Of a stretch of DNA of 64,000 bases, positions 1 to 12,480 are shown one piece after another (position 1 is the stretch's first letter; each line of letters opens with the position of its first letter). The position numbers and the translations under genes are program-made. Below the pieces are notes generated by a model. That model saw only the letters and a program-made list of their open reading frames with translations, searched no databases and was not told the DNA's origin. The stretch covers positions 124,001-188,000 of the forward strand of contig NZ_JAGIXS010000001.1 of assembly GCF_030014915.1 (NCBI RefSeq), read 5' to 3'. Source of the stretch: Pelomonas sp. V22. GTDB lineage: Bacteria > Pseudomonadota > Gammaproteobacteria > Burkholderiales > Burkholderiaceae_C.

Positions 1-518
1 GCAGCACCGACCGCTTCGAACTGGCCGTCCGCGCCGTGCTGGGCCAGCAGATCACGGTGGCGGCGGCCCGCACGATTGGTGGCCGTTTCGTCGAGCGATT
101 CGGCGAGCCTCTCGATCCCGAACAAGCCGCCCCCGGCGTCGATCGCCTGTTCCCCCGCCCCGAGCACATCGCCGAAGCCACGGTGGAGTCCATCGCCGAG
201 CTCGGCATCATCCGCCGTCGCGCCGAATCGCTGATTGCCATTGCCAAGGCCTGGCCGCAGCTCGCCTTTGCCCGTGGCGATGGTGGCGTGGCCGAAGCCC
301 TGGCCGGCCTCGAAGCCCTGCCCGGCATCGGCCCCTGGACCGCCCACTACATGCTGATGCGCGGCTGGAGCTGGCCGGATGCCTTTCCGCCGGGCGACGT
401 GGTGCTGAAGAAAATGCTCGCCTTGCGCGAGCCCGGGCCCGACACCGCCGACTGGCAGCCCTACCGCAGCTATGCCGTGCTGCAGCTGTGGCGCGAAGCA
501 GCCACCGCACCGAAGTGA
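1..518 (+). CDS. alkA: DNA-3-methyladenine glycosylase II (AlkA type), C-terminal part, cut by window edge
   Basis: Base-excision repair glycosylase that removes alkylated purines from DNA. Only the last 171 residues are visible; the frame is open to the first base, so the true start lies to the left. The HhH-GPD core is clear: a hairpin ALPGIGPWTAHYM followed by PPGDVVLKK, whose Asp sits where the catalytic Asp of E. coli AlkA lies. The ogt gene follows 30 bases downstream, so this is an alkylation-damage repair pair. In related bacteria the N-terminus can carry an Ada-type AraC domain; whether this one does cannot be seen here. Confidence 0.88.
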   Translation, partial: STDRFELAVRAVLGQQITVAAARTIGGRFVERFGEPLDPEQAAPGVDRLFPRPEHIAEATVESIAELGIIRRRAESLIAIAKAWPQLAFARGDGGVAEALAGLEALPGIGPWTAHYMLMRGWSWPDAFPPGDVVLKKMLALREPGPDTADWQPYRSYAVLQLWREAATAPK

Positions 519-548
519 CCTCATTGAATGATTGAAGGACGACAAGCC

Positions 549-1028
549 ATGCTTGCACAACAACGGATAGCCACGCCGCTGGGCCCCTTGACCGCCCTGC
601 GCGACGACGAAGGCCTCGTGGGCCTGTGGTTCGACGGCCAGAAACACCATCCCGGGCTGCTGGATGCACCCGAGGCTGCGGCCGACCCGCTGTTCGAGCA
701 AGTCGAGGCGGGCCTCGCCGCCTACTTCAAGGGCCAGGCCTTGCCGCAAGACCTGCCCCTGCATCCGCAGGGCACGCCTTTCCAGCGCGCTGTCTGGCTG
801 GCGTTGCTGCAGATTCCGGCCGGCGAGAGCCGCAGCTACGGCGAGCTGGCCGCACAGCTGGGCAAGCCTGGCAGCGCGCGCGCTGTCGGCGCGGCCGTGG
901 GGCGCAACCCGGTGTCCATCCTGATCCCCTGCCATCGCGTGCTGGGCGCCGATGGTTCGCTGACCGGCTATGCCGGCGGCCTGCATCGCAAGACGGCACT
1001 GCTGAAGCTGGAAGGACTGCTGCAGTGA
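549..1028 (+). CDS. ogt: Methylated-DNA--protein-cysteine S-methyltransferase
   Basis: Suicide repair protein that transfers the alkyl group from O6-alkylguanine to its own cysteine. The 159-residue product has the hallmark IPCHRV with acceptor Cys128, preceded by the RAVGAAVGRNP helix of the DNA-binding domain. I chose the ATG at 549 rather than the in-frame ATG at 528 because GAAGGA lies at a proper distance before 549 and the protein then begins close to the conserved TPLGPL strand. It follows the AlkA gene and overlaps the next start codon by four bases (GTGA). Confidence 0.93.
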   Translation: MLAQQRIATPLGPLTALRDDEGLVGLWFDGQKHHPGLLDAPEAAADPLFEQVEAGLAAYFKGQALPQDLPLHPQGTPFQRAVWLALLQIPAGESRSYGELAAQLGKPGSARAVGAAVGRNPVSILIPCHRVLGADGSLTGYAGGLHRKTALLKLEGLLQ

Positions 1029-1918
1029 AACTTGCCGACCTGAGCGAACTGGTCCTGCTCGCCGCCGTCTGGGGCGCGAGCTTCTTGTTCCTGCGCTGGG
1101 GCGCACCGGCTTTCGGGCCCATGACGCTGGCCGGCCTGCGGGTGCTCGGCGCGGCCCTGTTCCTGCTGCCCATCCTCGCCCATCGCCAGGGCCTCGCGGA
1201 GCTGCGCCAGGTCTGGCGCCCGATGCTGGGCCTCGGCCTCCTGACCAGCGCCATCCCCTTCGTGCTCTTTTCCTACGCGGCACTGTCAATCACGGCCGGC
1301 CTGTCCAGCATTCTCAATGCGACCACGCCGCTGTGGGGCGCCCTGGTGGCCTTCCTGTGGCTGAGCCAGCGGCTCGATGCGATGCGCGTGCTGGGCCTGA
1401 TCGTGGGCTTCGGCGGCGTGGTGTTCCTGGCCTGGGACCAGGCCTCGTTCAAGCCGGGCGGCAGCGGCTGGGCCATCCTGGCCTGCTTGGCAGCGACGCT
1501 GAGCTACGGCCTCTCAGCCAGCTTCACCAAGCGCTACATGGGCGGCGTGTCGGCCATGACGCAGGCCGCCGGCAGCCAACTGGCCGCCGCCGTGTGGCTG
1601 CTGCCTTTCGCGCTGTGGTTCTGGCCGGCGGCGACGCCCGAGCCGCGCGCCTGGGTCAGCGTGGTGGGCCTTGCCCTGCTGTGCTCGGGCCTGGCCTACA
1701 TCCTCTATTTCCGCCTGCTGCAGCGCGTGGGGCCGACCAATGCGCTGGCCGTGACCTTCCTGATCCCGGTGTTCGCGCTCTTGTGGGGCGGGCTTTTCCT
1801 CGGCGAGTCCTTGAGCCTGCACATGCTGGCCGGCTGCGCCATCGTGCTGCTGGGCACGGCGCTGGCGGTGGGCCTGATCAAGCGAGCAGTCCGGAGCGCC
1901 GCAGCACCGGCGCGATGA
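1025..1918 (+). CDS. EamA/DMT-family transporter
   Basis: Predicted inner-membrane exporter of the drug/metabolite transporter superfamily; substrate unknown. The 297-residue protein reads as ten hydrophobic segments arranged as two EamA repeats, with the typical WGASFLFLRWGAP opening and a short basic C-terminus. Start is GTG at 1025, overlapping the ogt stop (GTGA), which suggests translational coupling. Its 3' end overlaps the convergent binding-protein gene by 41 bases. Nothing in the sequence identifies the cargo. Confidence 0.9.
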   Translation: MKLADLSELVLLAAVWGASFLFLRWGAPAFGPMTLAGLRVLGAALFLLPILAHRQGLAELRQVWRPMLGLGLLTSAIPFVLFSYAALSITAGLSSILNATTPLWGALVAFLWLSQRLDAMRVLGLIVGFGGVVFLAWDQASFKPGGSGWAILACLAATLSYGLSASFTKRYMGGVSAMTQAAGSQLAAAVWLLPFALWFWPAATPEPRAWVSVVGLALLCSGLAYILYFRLLQRVGPTNALAVTFLIPVFALLWGGLFLGESLSLHMLAGCAIVLLGTALAVGLIKRAVRSAAAPAR

Positions 1919-2621
1919 GGCCTTCGCGCCTCATTGCCTCCACGGCCTGCCGCCAGACCAGCAGCTCGGCTTCGGGCATGCCCTTGGAGGCGGCAAGCCA
2001 AAGCTGGACCTTTTGCAGCAGCGCGCCTTCGCGCACCGTGTCATAGGACAGCCCCATGCGCTTGAGGCCCTCGCACACCGAGTGGTCGGCCGTCAGCAGC
2101 GCATCAAAGCGCCCGAGCCGCAGCATGCGCAGCGCCACCTCGTTGCTGGTCACGAACTGCAGCCTGGAAAAGCCAGCCGCCTGCACCAGCTCGACCATGC
2201 CGGCCGAGCGCATGCCGCCAACGCGCAATCGCTTGGCGGCATCGAGGCTGCTGATGTCGACCCGGCTCTCGACCGGCGCAAACAGCATGAAGCGCACCTC
2301 GATCAGCGGCGCGATCCAGTTGAGCAGCGCTTCACGCGCCGGCAGGCGTGCCGACGGCAGCACGAGTTGCGGGCGAGCGAGCGAGGCGTCCTGCAGCGCT
2401 CGCGCAAAAGGCATCAATTCCAGCTGCAACTCGCGGCCGAGCCGCCTGGCCGCCAGCTGCAGCAGCTCGACCGCCGCACCGGCCACCTGGCCCCCGCCAT
2501 CGCGGAAGGAGTACGGGGCGGCATCGCCGACCAGCACCCGGACGGCCGGATCGGAAGCAGCCCGGGTGAGACCGGTCGCACTGCCGAGAAGCAGGGGAAG
2601 AAGAAGCTGACGTCGTTGCAT
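1878..2621 (-). CDS. Periplasmic substrate-binding protein (family 3-like)
   Basis: A 247-residue secreted protein with a signal peptide (MQRRQLLLPLLLG then an AASDPA-like cleavage region) and a fold-type sequence resembling amino-acid/polar-solute binding proteins of ABC systems (VLVGDAAPYSF near the N-terminus). No permease or ATPase gene is adjacent, so it may be an orphan binding or sensing protein. It lies 26 bases after the serine-hydrolase gene on the same strand and may be co-transcribed with it and with the two-component genes further upstream. Its last 41 bases overlap the convergent transporter gene. Confidence 0.72.
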   Translation of the reverse strand: MQRRQLLLPLLLGSATGLTRAASDPAVRVLVGDAAPYSFRDGGGQVAGAAVELLQLAARRLGRELQLELMPFARALQDASLARPQLVLPSARLPAREALLNWIAPLIEVRFMLFAPVESRVDISSLDAAKRLRVGGMRSAGMVELVQAAGFSRLQFVTSNEVALRMLRLGRFDALLTADHSVCEGLKRMGLSYDTVREGALLQKVQLWLAASKGMPEAELLVWRQAVEAMRREGLIAPVLRRSGLLA

Positions 2622-2647
2622 GATGGCGGCTCGTTGCCGCCGCCATG

Positions 2648-3874
2648 CTAAGCCTTCAGCAGGGCTTGCGCCGCGCGGTTCAGCGAATCCAGCACCCAGC
2701 TGCTGCCGTCGGCACGGTAGCCGAAGGTATTGGTCAGACCGAACAGGGCCAGGCTGCCGTCCTGGGCCATCGCGCCCAGTGCCATGAAGCCCTGGTCGGC
2801 CCCGGTGTGGAAGATGATGGCGCGGCCATCCACCTCGCTGCCCAGCCAGCCGAGGGCGTACTGCGCCGGCTTGAGGGCGCGCACCCGGCTCACATAACTC
2901 GCCGGCAGCGGTGTGCTGCGGCCCCGCAGGGCCTCGAGATGCCAGCGAAGCCACTGGCCATAGCTTTCGACCGCCAGGTTGGCGTCGCCCGAGGGCAGCA
3001 GCACGTCCCACCAGATCTGCAACTCGGCGGGCAGCGGCTGGGTCGCCTTCAACGCGGCGGGCGTGTCGCCCACATGGCCGCGCGGCTGCTCGGCAGCCTG
3101 GGGCGGCCCCCACTGCAGATCCAGCTTCAGCGGCTTGGACAGCAGCGCATCGAACAAGGCCTGGAAGCGCTGGCCGCTGGCGGCTTCGAGCATGGCGCCT
3201 GCCAGCGCGTAGCCGGCATTGGAATACAGGAAGTCCTCGCCGACCTTGGCAGCCGGCGCTTGGCCGAGCAGCCAGGCGCAGAAGAAGCGGCGGCGGCCGG
3301 TCTCGTCTGCCGGCAGGGGGCCTTCGTAGGTCGAGAGGTAGTCGATGAAGCGGGCCGGGTCATCCTCGCCCGTGAAGGCCGGCAGGCCACCCTTGTGATC
3401 CAGCAGCAGGGCGAGGGTCAGGGCTTGATAGCCGGGATGCAAGGCCCCCTTGAGTTCGGGCAGGAGCTCGGCGGGCTTGCTGTCCCAGCGCAGCAGGCCT
3501 CGCTCGACACACAGCGCCGCCAAGGCAGCCGTCATGGCCTTGGTGTTGGAGCCAATCATAAAACGCTCGTTGCCCTTGAGCGTCTGCCCACCCGTCAGGC
3601 GGGTGCTACCGGACACAGCGCGCAAGAGCTCTGCGTCAGGCCCGGCCATGCGCGCCAGCGCCACACCGACCAGGCCATCCTTGCGGCAGGCCACCGCCTG
3701 ATCGTCCAGCGTCTTTTGCTGCTTGTAGCGGTCCAGCTCGCCGACCGGGTCCGTGATGGACTTGCCGCCACCACCACAGCCCGGCAGGCTGGACGCGGCA
3801 GCCGCCGCGCCCAGCCAGGCCATCAAGCGCCTGCGGCCCAACACGGCCACCGCTCGCCCTGCTCCTCGTTCCAT
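2648..3874 (-). CDS. Beta-lactamase-fold serine hydrolase, predicted Tat lipoprotein
   Basis: Class C beta-lactamase/esterase family protein of 408 residues. Visible catalytic elements: SxxK as S109-N-T-K112, a YSN triad (LYSNAGYALAG) and an HTG box near the end (FHTGADQG) in place of KTG. The N-terminus has twin arginines (GRRRLMAWLG), an alanine-rich stretch and a lipobox-like LPGC with Cys33, suggesting a Tat-exported lipoprotein. Substrate is unknown: such proteins include peptidases and esterases as often as true beta-lactamases. It sits 50 bases downstream of a sensor-kinase gene on the same strand. Confidence 0.83.
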   Translation of the reverse strand: MERGAGRAVAVLGRRRLMAWLGAAAAASSLPGCGGGGKSITDPVGELDRYKQQKTLDDQAVACRKDGLVGVALARMAGPDAELLRAVSGSTRLTGGQTLKGNERFMIGSNTKAMTAALAALCVERGLLRWDSKPAELLPELKGALHPGYQALTLALLLDHKGGLPAFTGEDDPARFIDYLSTYEGPLPADETGRRRFFCAWLLGQAPAAKVGEDFLYSNAGYALAGAMLEAASGQRFQALFDALLSKPLKLDLQWGPPQAAEQPRGHVGDTPAALKATQPLPAELQIWWDVLLPSGDANLAVESYGQWLRWHLEALRGRSTPLPASYVSRVRALKPAQYALGWLGSEVDGRAIIFHTGADQGFMALGAMAQDGSLALFGLTNTFGYRADGSSWVLDSLNRAAQALLKA

Positions 3875-3924
3875 CGAAATCTCCCTCGTCGTTGTCGATG
3901 GGGAAGATTCTGGAAAACCCGAGC

Positions 3925-5306
3925 TTAAGACTTGCCAAGTACGCTCAATTCGAAGCAGGCGCCGTGGCCGCCACGGCGGTTGGGCAGGCCTTCGACCAGG
4001 CGCATCCGGCCGCCGAGGCGCTGGGCCGCCTGCTGCACGATGGCGAGGCCGAGGCCACTGCCGGGCTGGCCGGGATGGTGGCCGCGCCAGAAGCGCTCAA
4101 ACACCAGCTCGCACTGCTCGGCAGCAATGCCCTCGCCGTCGTCGCTGACGGCGAGCCGCAGGCCTTGATCGCTGCGGCTCAGGCTCACCTCGATGCGGCC
4201 GCCGCGCGGCACATAGCGCAAGGCGTTGTCGATCAGGTTCTGCAGCACCGACTGGAAGGCCGCCAGGTCCAGCGTCCAGGGCAGGTGCTCGGGCGCGTCC
4301 AACTCCAGAGTCAGGCCACGCTCCCTGGCCATGCCACCCTGGGCCGCGAGCAACTGGGCGCTGAGGCTGGCCAGGTCCACCGGGCTTGGTTCGATGCCGA
4401 CTTCGCGGTCCAGCGCCGCCAGATCCAGCAGCTGCTGCGAGAGCTTGGCCGTGCGGCGTATCGAGGCCAGCAGTTGTTCGGCGGCTTCCTGGCGCTCGGC
4501 CTCGTCGCGTGCGCCTGTCAGCAAATGGGTCTGCGTGGCGATCACGGCCAACGGCGTGCGCAGCTCGTGGGCCGCGTCGTGCACGAAGGCGCGCTCGCGC
4601 GCCAGGCGCCTGCGCAGCCGCTCCATCAGGGCGTCAAAGGCCTGACCCAGCGGCCGCAGCTCGGCGTAGCGCAGGTCCACATCGAGGGGCGCGAGCTTGG
4701 GGTCGGCATCCACGCTGGCCAGGCGCCGCGCCAGGCGGCGCAGCGGCGCAAGGCCGGTGTAAACGGCCAGCCACAGCGGCAGCAGCACCAGCGGGAAGGC
4801 AATCAGCATCGAGCTGCCGAGCTCCAGCAAGAGCCAGCTCAGCACGCTGCGGTCGGGCAGCATTGGCTCGGCAATGCGCAAGGACCAACGCGGCCCGTCT
4901 TCGCGCCAGGTCCAGTGCCGGACGCCAAGCAGTTGCTGCTCTGCCATGCCGACCTGGCTCACGGCATCGCTCTCGGCGCTGGCATAGATGCGACGGCCTT
5001 GCGCATCGTAGAGCTGGAGCAGCAGATCCCCCGGCAGCAGCGCGGTCTCGCGGCGCAGCGCATTGGTGCGCGTCGCCAGCGAGTGCAGCACCCGCGCGGC
5101 TGTGGCCTCGTCGTCTATGCCGTCCAGCGCGCTGGCCACCAGGCTGCCGTACTGGCGCACGCCGGGGTTCTGCTTCATCGAGGCCTGGTACTCGAACCAG
5201 CTCTGCGCCAGCAAGACGGCCGACACCAGCACGAAGCACAGCATCAAGGTGCCCAGCAGGCGGCGTGCCAGGCTGGCCTGGAGCAGGCGGCGCAGCAAGC
5301 GCCACA

Positions 5307-5307
<1 letters not shown>
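3925..5307 (-). CDS. Two-component sensor histidine kinase
   Basis: A 460-residue membrane kinase of the OmpR-partner type. There is one hydrophobic segment near residues 15-35 and a second near 170-195, enclosing a periplasmic sensor region. HAMP-like sequence follows, then the H-box HDAAHELRTPLAV, the N-box DNALRYVPRGG, GEGIA and GSGLGLAIV ATP-binding motifs. ATG at 5307 overlaps the response-regulator stop as TGATG; a GTG one codon upstream is also possible. The architecture resembles QseC/TctE-like kinases, but the stimulus cannot be inferred. Confidence 0.93.
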
Positions 5308-5966
<659 letters not shown>

Positions 5967-6018
5967 GACGGCGATTGTCGGTGGCCCTCGTGACAGGCCA
6001 CTCAAGTCATGGCGGGGC

Positions 6019-8433
<2,415 letters not shown>

Positions 8434-9726
8434 TCATTGGTCGGCCGGCACGCGCGTGATCATCACCTGGTCCACACGGTGGCTGTCCACGTCCACCACC
8501 TCGAAGCGCCAGCCCTCCCAGACCACCTGGTCGGTGCGCCGGGGGATGCGGCGCAGCATCACCATCAGGAAGCCGGCCAGGGTGTCGTACTGGCCGGCAT
8601 GGGGCCAGGCTTCCAGCTCCAGCGCGCGCTGCACATCGGGGATGGGCGTGATGCCGTCGGCCAGGTAGCTGCCGTCGTCGCGGCGCACGATCTGCTCCTC
8701 GTCGTGCGAGGCGACGAGGCTGCCCATCACGGTGCTCATCACATCGTTCAGCGTGATCACGCCGACCACGAGGCTGTACTCGTTGACGATGACGGCAAAG
8801 TCCTCGAGCTTCTCGCGGAACTGGATCAGGACCTCGGACAGCGTCAGCCGGTCCGGCACCATCAGCACCTTCTTGACGATGGGGCTGTCGCGCAGCGCCA
8901 GCGGCTCGTCGCGCAGCACGCGCTGGAACAGGTCGGTGGCATCGACATAGCCAATCACGGCGTCGATTTCGCCGTCGCAAACCAGGTAGGTGGAATGCGG
9001 CTCCTCGGCGATGCGCGTGCGTATCAGCGCCTCCTCGTCGTCCAGCGACAGGTAGACGATGCGCTCGCGGGTCGTCATCGCGCTTTCGACGCGGCGGGTG
9101 TCGAGCTCGAACACGTTGTTGATGACCTGCTGCTCGGCGTCGGCCACCACGCCGGCCTGGTTGCCGGCCTCGGTCAGGGCGAGGATATCGTCGTGGGTGA
9201 TGCTGTTGTCGCGGCCAGCGGGCAGACCCAGCAGGCGTATCAAAAGATCGGACAGCGCACTGAACACCCAGGCCAGCGGCTTGAGCACCGTGACCAGGGC
9301 CAGCATGGGAGCGATCACAGCCATCGCGAGGCGCTCGGGCTCGTTCATCGAGAGGCGCTTGGGCAGCAGGTCGGCCAGCACGATGAAGAGGCCGGTGATG
9401 GTGGCGAAGGAGGCCGCAAAACCGAGGGCGGCGGCGCGCTCGGGATCGGCGAACACCAGCTTCATCGCGGCCTCGAAATGCGGCGAGAGCACGCCCTCGC
9501 CGACGATGCCGGCCAGGATGGCCAGCGTGTTGACGCCGATCTGCACCACGGTGAAGTAATGGCCCGGGCGTTCCTGCGTGGCCAGCACGCGCGCGGCACG
9601 CGGATCACCCTCCTCGACCAGCTGTTGCAGCTTGAGTCGGCGGGCCGAGGCCAGCGAGATTTCGGCGATGGAGAAGAAGGCGCTGGCGGCAATCAGCAGC
9701 GCGATCAGCAAGAGGCTGGTGCTCAT
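8434..9726 (-). CDS. CNNM/DUF21-CBS-CorC_HlyC domain membrane protein (hemolysin C/CorB-like)
   Basis: Integral membrane protein of 430 residues with an N-terminal DUF21/CNNM transmembrane domain (starting MSTSLLLIALLIAASAFFS), a tandem CBS pair in the middle and a C-terminal CorC/HlyC domain (EGWRFEVVDVDSHRVDQV). The family is linked to magnesium/cobalt transport and regulation; the historic hemolysin label is not functional evidence. Start chosen at the ATG at 9726, immediately before the first membrane segment. It ends only nine bases before ligA on the same strand, so the two are probably co-transcribed. Confidence 0.9.
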   Translation of the reverse strand: MSTSLLLIALLIAASAFFSIAEISLASARRLKLQQLVEEGDPRAARVLATQERPGHYFTVVQIGVNTLAILAGIVGEGVLSPHFEAAMKLVFADPERAAALGFAASFATITGLFIVLADLLPKRLSMNEPERLAMAVIAPMLALVTVLKPLAWVFSALSDLLIRLLGLPAGRDNSITHDDILALTEAGNQAGVVADAEQQVINNVFELDTRRVESAMTTRERIVYLSLDDEEALIRTRIAEEPHSTYLVCDGEIDAVIGYVDATDLFQRVLRDEPLALRDSPIVKKVLMVPDRLTLSEVLIQFREKLEDFAVIVNEYSLVVGVITLNDVMSTVMGSLVASHDEEQIVRRDDGSYLADGITPIPDVQRALELEAWPHAGQYDTLAGFLMVMLRRIPRRTDQVVWEGWRFEVVDVDSHRVDQVMITRVPADQ

Positions 9727-9895
9727 GGGCGGCAGTTTAGCCGCCGCCTCGCTGCTGAGAGACGGCGTTGCCGGGGTAGCGACAAGCGAACGGCTGCGTG
9801 CTAAGTTCCCGATGAGGCCCCAACAGCAATGTGCCGCACTTGCTTCACTCGGTTTCCCAAGCTTTTTTGCGCCGATTGGCGCCGGAGGACTGACG

Positions 9896-11449
9896 ATGAA
9901 ACTCTCGAATGTGCGTGTGGGCCTGCGCATGGGCCTGGGCTTCGGCACCCTGCTGCTGATGCTGCTGATGGGGCTTTATGCCGCGAACCGGGTCAGCCGG
10001 GTGCAGGACAACGTCATCGACCTGAGCGACAACTGGCTGCCCAGCACCCAGCAGATCGCCGGCATCAACGAAGCGCTGAACCAGATGCGGCGCGCCGAAC
10101 TGCAGATGTTGCTGGGCGGCGGCGCCAAGGCCGTGGAGGACGAAAGCGCCCGCCTGGCCAAGCAGTGGCAGGTCTTGCCTCCTCTGCTGAAAGCCTATGG
10201 CGAAACGCTCAGCAGCGAGGCCGAGCGCGAACAGTTCAAGACCTTCAATGCCATCGTCGAGAGCTACCGCCAGAGCCAGGACAAATTGGTGGCCATGGTC
10301 AAGGCCGGCCAGCAAGAAGAAGCGCTTGCCTTTTTGCGCGGCGAATCGCGCAAGATCTTCCGTTCCACGGCCGATGCCATAGGCAAGCTGACCGAAATCA
10401 ACACCCAAGGCGCCCAGACGGCTCACGCCGACGCCGAGTGAAGCTACAAGTCGGTGCTCTGGGGCCTCTGGACCATGGTGGCCGTGGCCGTGGCCATGGG
10501 CCTGGGCGCTCTGGTCGCGTGGCTGATGACGCGCTCGCTGACCCAGCCGCTGCGCCTGGCCGCCGATGCCGCAGACCGTATCGCCGACGGCGACCTGAGC
10601 ACCGACGTGGACAGCAGCCGCGGCGACGAACTCGGTGACCTGCTGCGCTGCCTCTCCAGCATGCAGGAAGCCCTCAACGCCTCGGTCAGCACCGTGCGCC
10701 ACAGCGCCGACTACATCGCCGAGGCGAGCCGCGAAGTCTCATCAGGCAGCGCCGACCTGTCGGCCCGCACCGAGCAGGCCGCCTCCAACCTGGAGCAGAC
10801 CTCGGCCGCCATGCAGCAGATCACCGAGACGGCCCGCAACAGCGCCGCCTCAGCCAGCGAAGCCAGCCGCCTCGCCGCCAATGCTTCGACCGTGGCCGAG
10901 CAAGGCGGCACCGTGGTCTCGCGCGTGATCACCACCATGGACGGCATCCAGCAGTCCTCGCGCAAGATCAGCGACATCATCGGCGTCATCGACGGCATCG
11001 CCTTCCAGACCAACATCCTGGCCCTGAACGCCGCCGTCGAAGCCGCGCGGGCCGGTGAGCAGGGACGCGGCTTTGCGGTCGTGGCAGCCGAGGTGCGGAC
11101 GCTGGCTCAGCGCAGCGCACAGGCGGCGCGCGAGATCAAGGCCTTGATCTCCAGCTCGGTCGAGCAGGTGGAAGCGGGCTCCCGCCAGGTCGCCGATGCC
11201 GGCAGCACCATGGGTGAAGTGGTACAGGCCGTGCGTCAGGTGACGCAGCTGATTGCCGAGATCGCTGGCTCGGTGCAGACCCAGACCAGCAGCCTGAACG
11301 TGGTCAATACGGCGGTCACCCAGCTGGACGGCATGACCCAGCAGAACGCGGCGCTGGTCGAAGAGTCAGCGGCGGCCTCCGAGTCGCTGCGCGAGCAGGC
11401 CGACAAGCTGGCTGAGGTGGTGGCGAGGTTCAGGCTGAAAGCTGCCTGA
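9896..11449 (+). pseudogene. Methyl-accepting chemotaxis protein split by an in-frame TGA
   Basis: A single reading frame encodes a complete chemoreceptor of 517 residues except for a TGA at 10439-10441. The first part (9896-10438, 181 residues) has TM1 and a four-helix-bundle sensor domain. The second, from 10442, reads [10 protein letters not shown] directly into TM2, HAMP and a full signalling domain with the [20 protein letters not shown] hairpin. The start ATG follows GGAGG by a normal distance. A GTG at 10454 could reinitiate a 331-residue signalling fragment. Either the receptor is inactivated, two fragments are made, the stop is read through, or the base is a sequencing error. Confidence 0.85.
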
Positions 11450-11649
11450 AGGCAGCGCGCGACCAAGTGCAGCGAAACGCCTGTCGGGCCAACGCTGAAC
11501 CGCGCGCGACGCAAACTGGACTGCCAAAGAGGGATGTCAGCTTTCTTTACAGCGCGTCACCTGGCGCTAGAAGCCGAGCCTCCTAAATATTGATGAAATC
11601 ATGACCTAAGTATCTGATTGAATTGGGAGAATTTCGGAATCACAGGGGA

Positions 11650-11665
11650 TGGCACAAATGTTGCT
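11650..11665 (+). promoter_or_regulatory. Sigma-54 (RpoN) promoter for the PEP-CTERM gene
   Basis: TGGCACAAATGTTGCT matches the -24/-12 consensus TGGCAC-N5-TTGC(A/T) at every conserved base with exact spacing. It lies 58 bases before the start codon of the PEP-CTERM protein, in an AT-rich stretch between genes. Transcription would begin about a dozen bases downstream. Sigma-54 promoters need an enhancer-binding activator; for PEP-CTERM genes the known candidate is PrsR with its sensor PrsK, but neither gene is in this window. Confidence 0.82.
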
Positions 11666-11723
11666 TAGCACTGCGGTCGCCTTCGACGACGACCCTTTGC
11701 ACACTCAACATCAGAGAGGACCT

Positions 11724-12404
11724 ATGAAGAAGCATCTACTTTCGGCCGCGCTTGCGGTCGGCATGCTCGCAGCCACGGCAGCCAGCGCTGCCCCGATCGT
11801 TCTCACGTTCGAGGGCGCCGGCAATCAGGCGTCCCTCAACGGCTTCTATGGTGGCGGCACTGACAGCCTCGGCAACGCCGGCAGCAACTACGGCATCACT
11901 TTCGGCAGCAATGCGCTGTCGATCATTGACCAGGACGCTGGTGGCTCCGGCAACATTGCGAACGAACCATCTGGCAAGACGGTGATGTTCTTCCTGACGG
12001 GGTCGGCCGTCTTGAACTACGCAGCCGGGTTCGACACCGGCTTCTCGTTCTTCTATTCGTCGTCCACGGCGGCCACGATCAAGATTTACGACGACATCAA
12101 CGCGACAGGCAACCTGATTGCCAGCATCGACCTCGCCGCTCAATTCGGCGCCAATGGATGCTCGGGCGATCCGACCGGCAGTTTCTGTAACTGGACCGCC
12201 GTCGGCGCCTCGTTCGCCGGCATCGCAAAGTCGATCGACTTTGGTGGCACCGTCAACCAGACCGCTTACGACGACATCACCATCGGTTCGGCAACTGCCG
12301 GTGATACGGGCGGCAAGGTTCCGGAACCGGCCTCGCTTCCGCTGGTCGCACTGGCGATGGCCGGTGCCGTGGTTGGCGTCCGCCGCCGCAACACCAAGCA
12401 GTGA
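11724..12404 (+). CDS. PEP-CTERM sorting-domain extracellular protein
   Basis: A 226-residue exported protein. A signal peptide (MKKHLLSAALAVGMLAATA, cleavage near SAA-APIV) leads into a glycine/serine/threonine-rich beta-type domain without recognised enzymatic motifs. The C-terminus is a textbook PEP-CTERM tag: VPEPASLPLVALAMAGA, a hydrophobic span, then VRRRNTKQ. Such proteins are processed by exosortase and displayed at the surface or in exopolysaccharide matrix. Start is the ATG after an AGAGAGGA ribosome site. A near-consensus sigma-54 promoter lies upstream and a strong hairpin downstream, so it is monocistronic. Confidence 0.9.
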   Translation: MKKHLLSAALAVGMLAATAASAAPIVLTFEGAGNQASLNGFYGGGTDSLGNAGSNYGITFGSNALSIIDQDAGGSGNIANEPSGKTVMFFLTGSAVLNYAAGFDTGFSFFYSSSTAATIKIYDDINATGNLIASIDLAAQFGANGCSGDPTGSFCNWTAVGASFAGIAKSIDFGGTVNQTAYDDITIGSATAGDTGGKVPEPASLPLVALAMAGAVVGVRRRNTKQ

Positions 12405-12438
12405 TCTGCCGCCTGCGGTGCGCCCGGCGCCGCAGGCC

Positions 12439-12476
12439 CATCGAGCCCACGAGCCGCATGGCTCGTGGGCTCGATG
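12439..12476. terminator. Strong hairpin between convergent genes
   Basis: A perfect 17-bp inverted repeat (CATCGAGCCCACGAGCC and its complement) with a GCAT loop lies between the PEP-CTERM gene and zipA, which converge. The T-run is short, but position and stem strength fit a bidirectional terminator. Confidence 0.75.
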
Positions 12477-12480
12477 CATT

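Noticed and set aside
2648-3874. Antibiotic-resistance beta-lactamase
   Set aside because: The fold and SxxK/YxN are present but KTG is replaced by HTG and the gene is chromosomal beside a sensor kinase; resistance cannot be claimed.
9871-9878. GCCGATTG resembling a sigma-28 -10 element before the chemoreceptor gene
   Set aside because: Only 18 bases from the start codon and no TAAA-type -35 element at the right distance.
11441-11456. GCTGCC-TGAA-GGCAGC hairpin at the end of the chemoreceptor gene
   Set aside because: Six-bp stem overlapping the stop codon, with no T-run; not called as a terminator.
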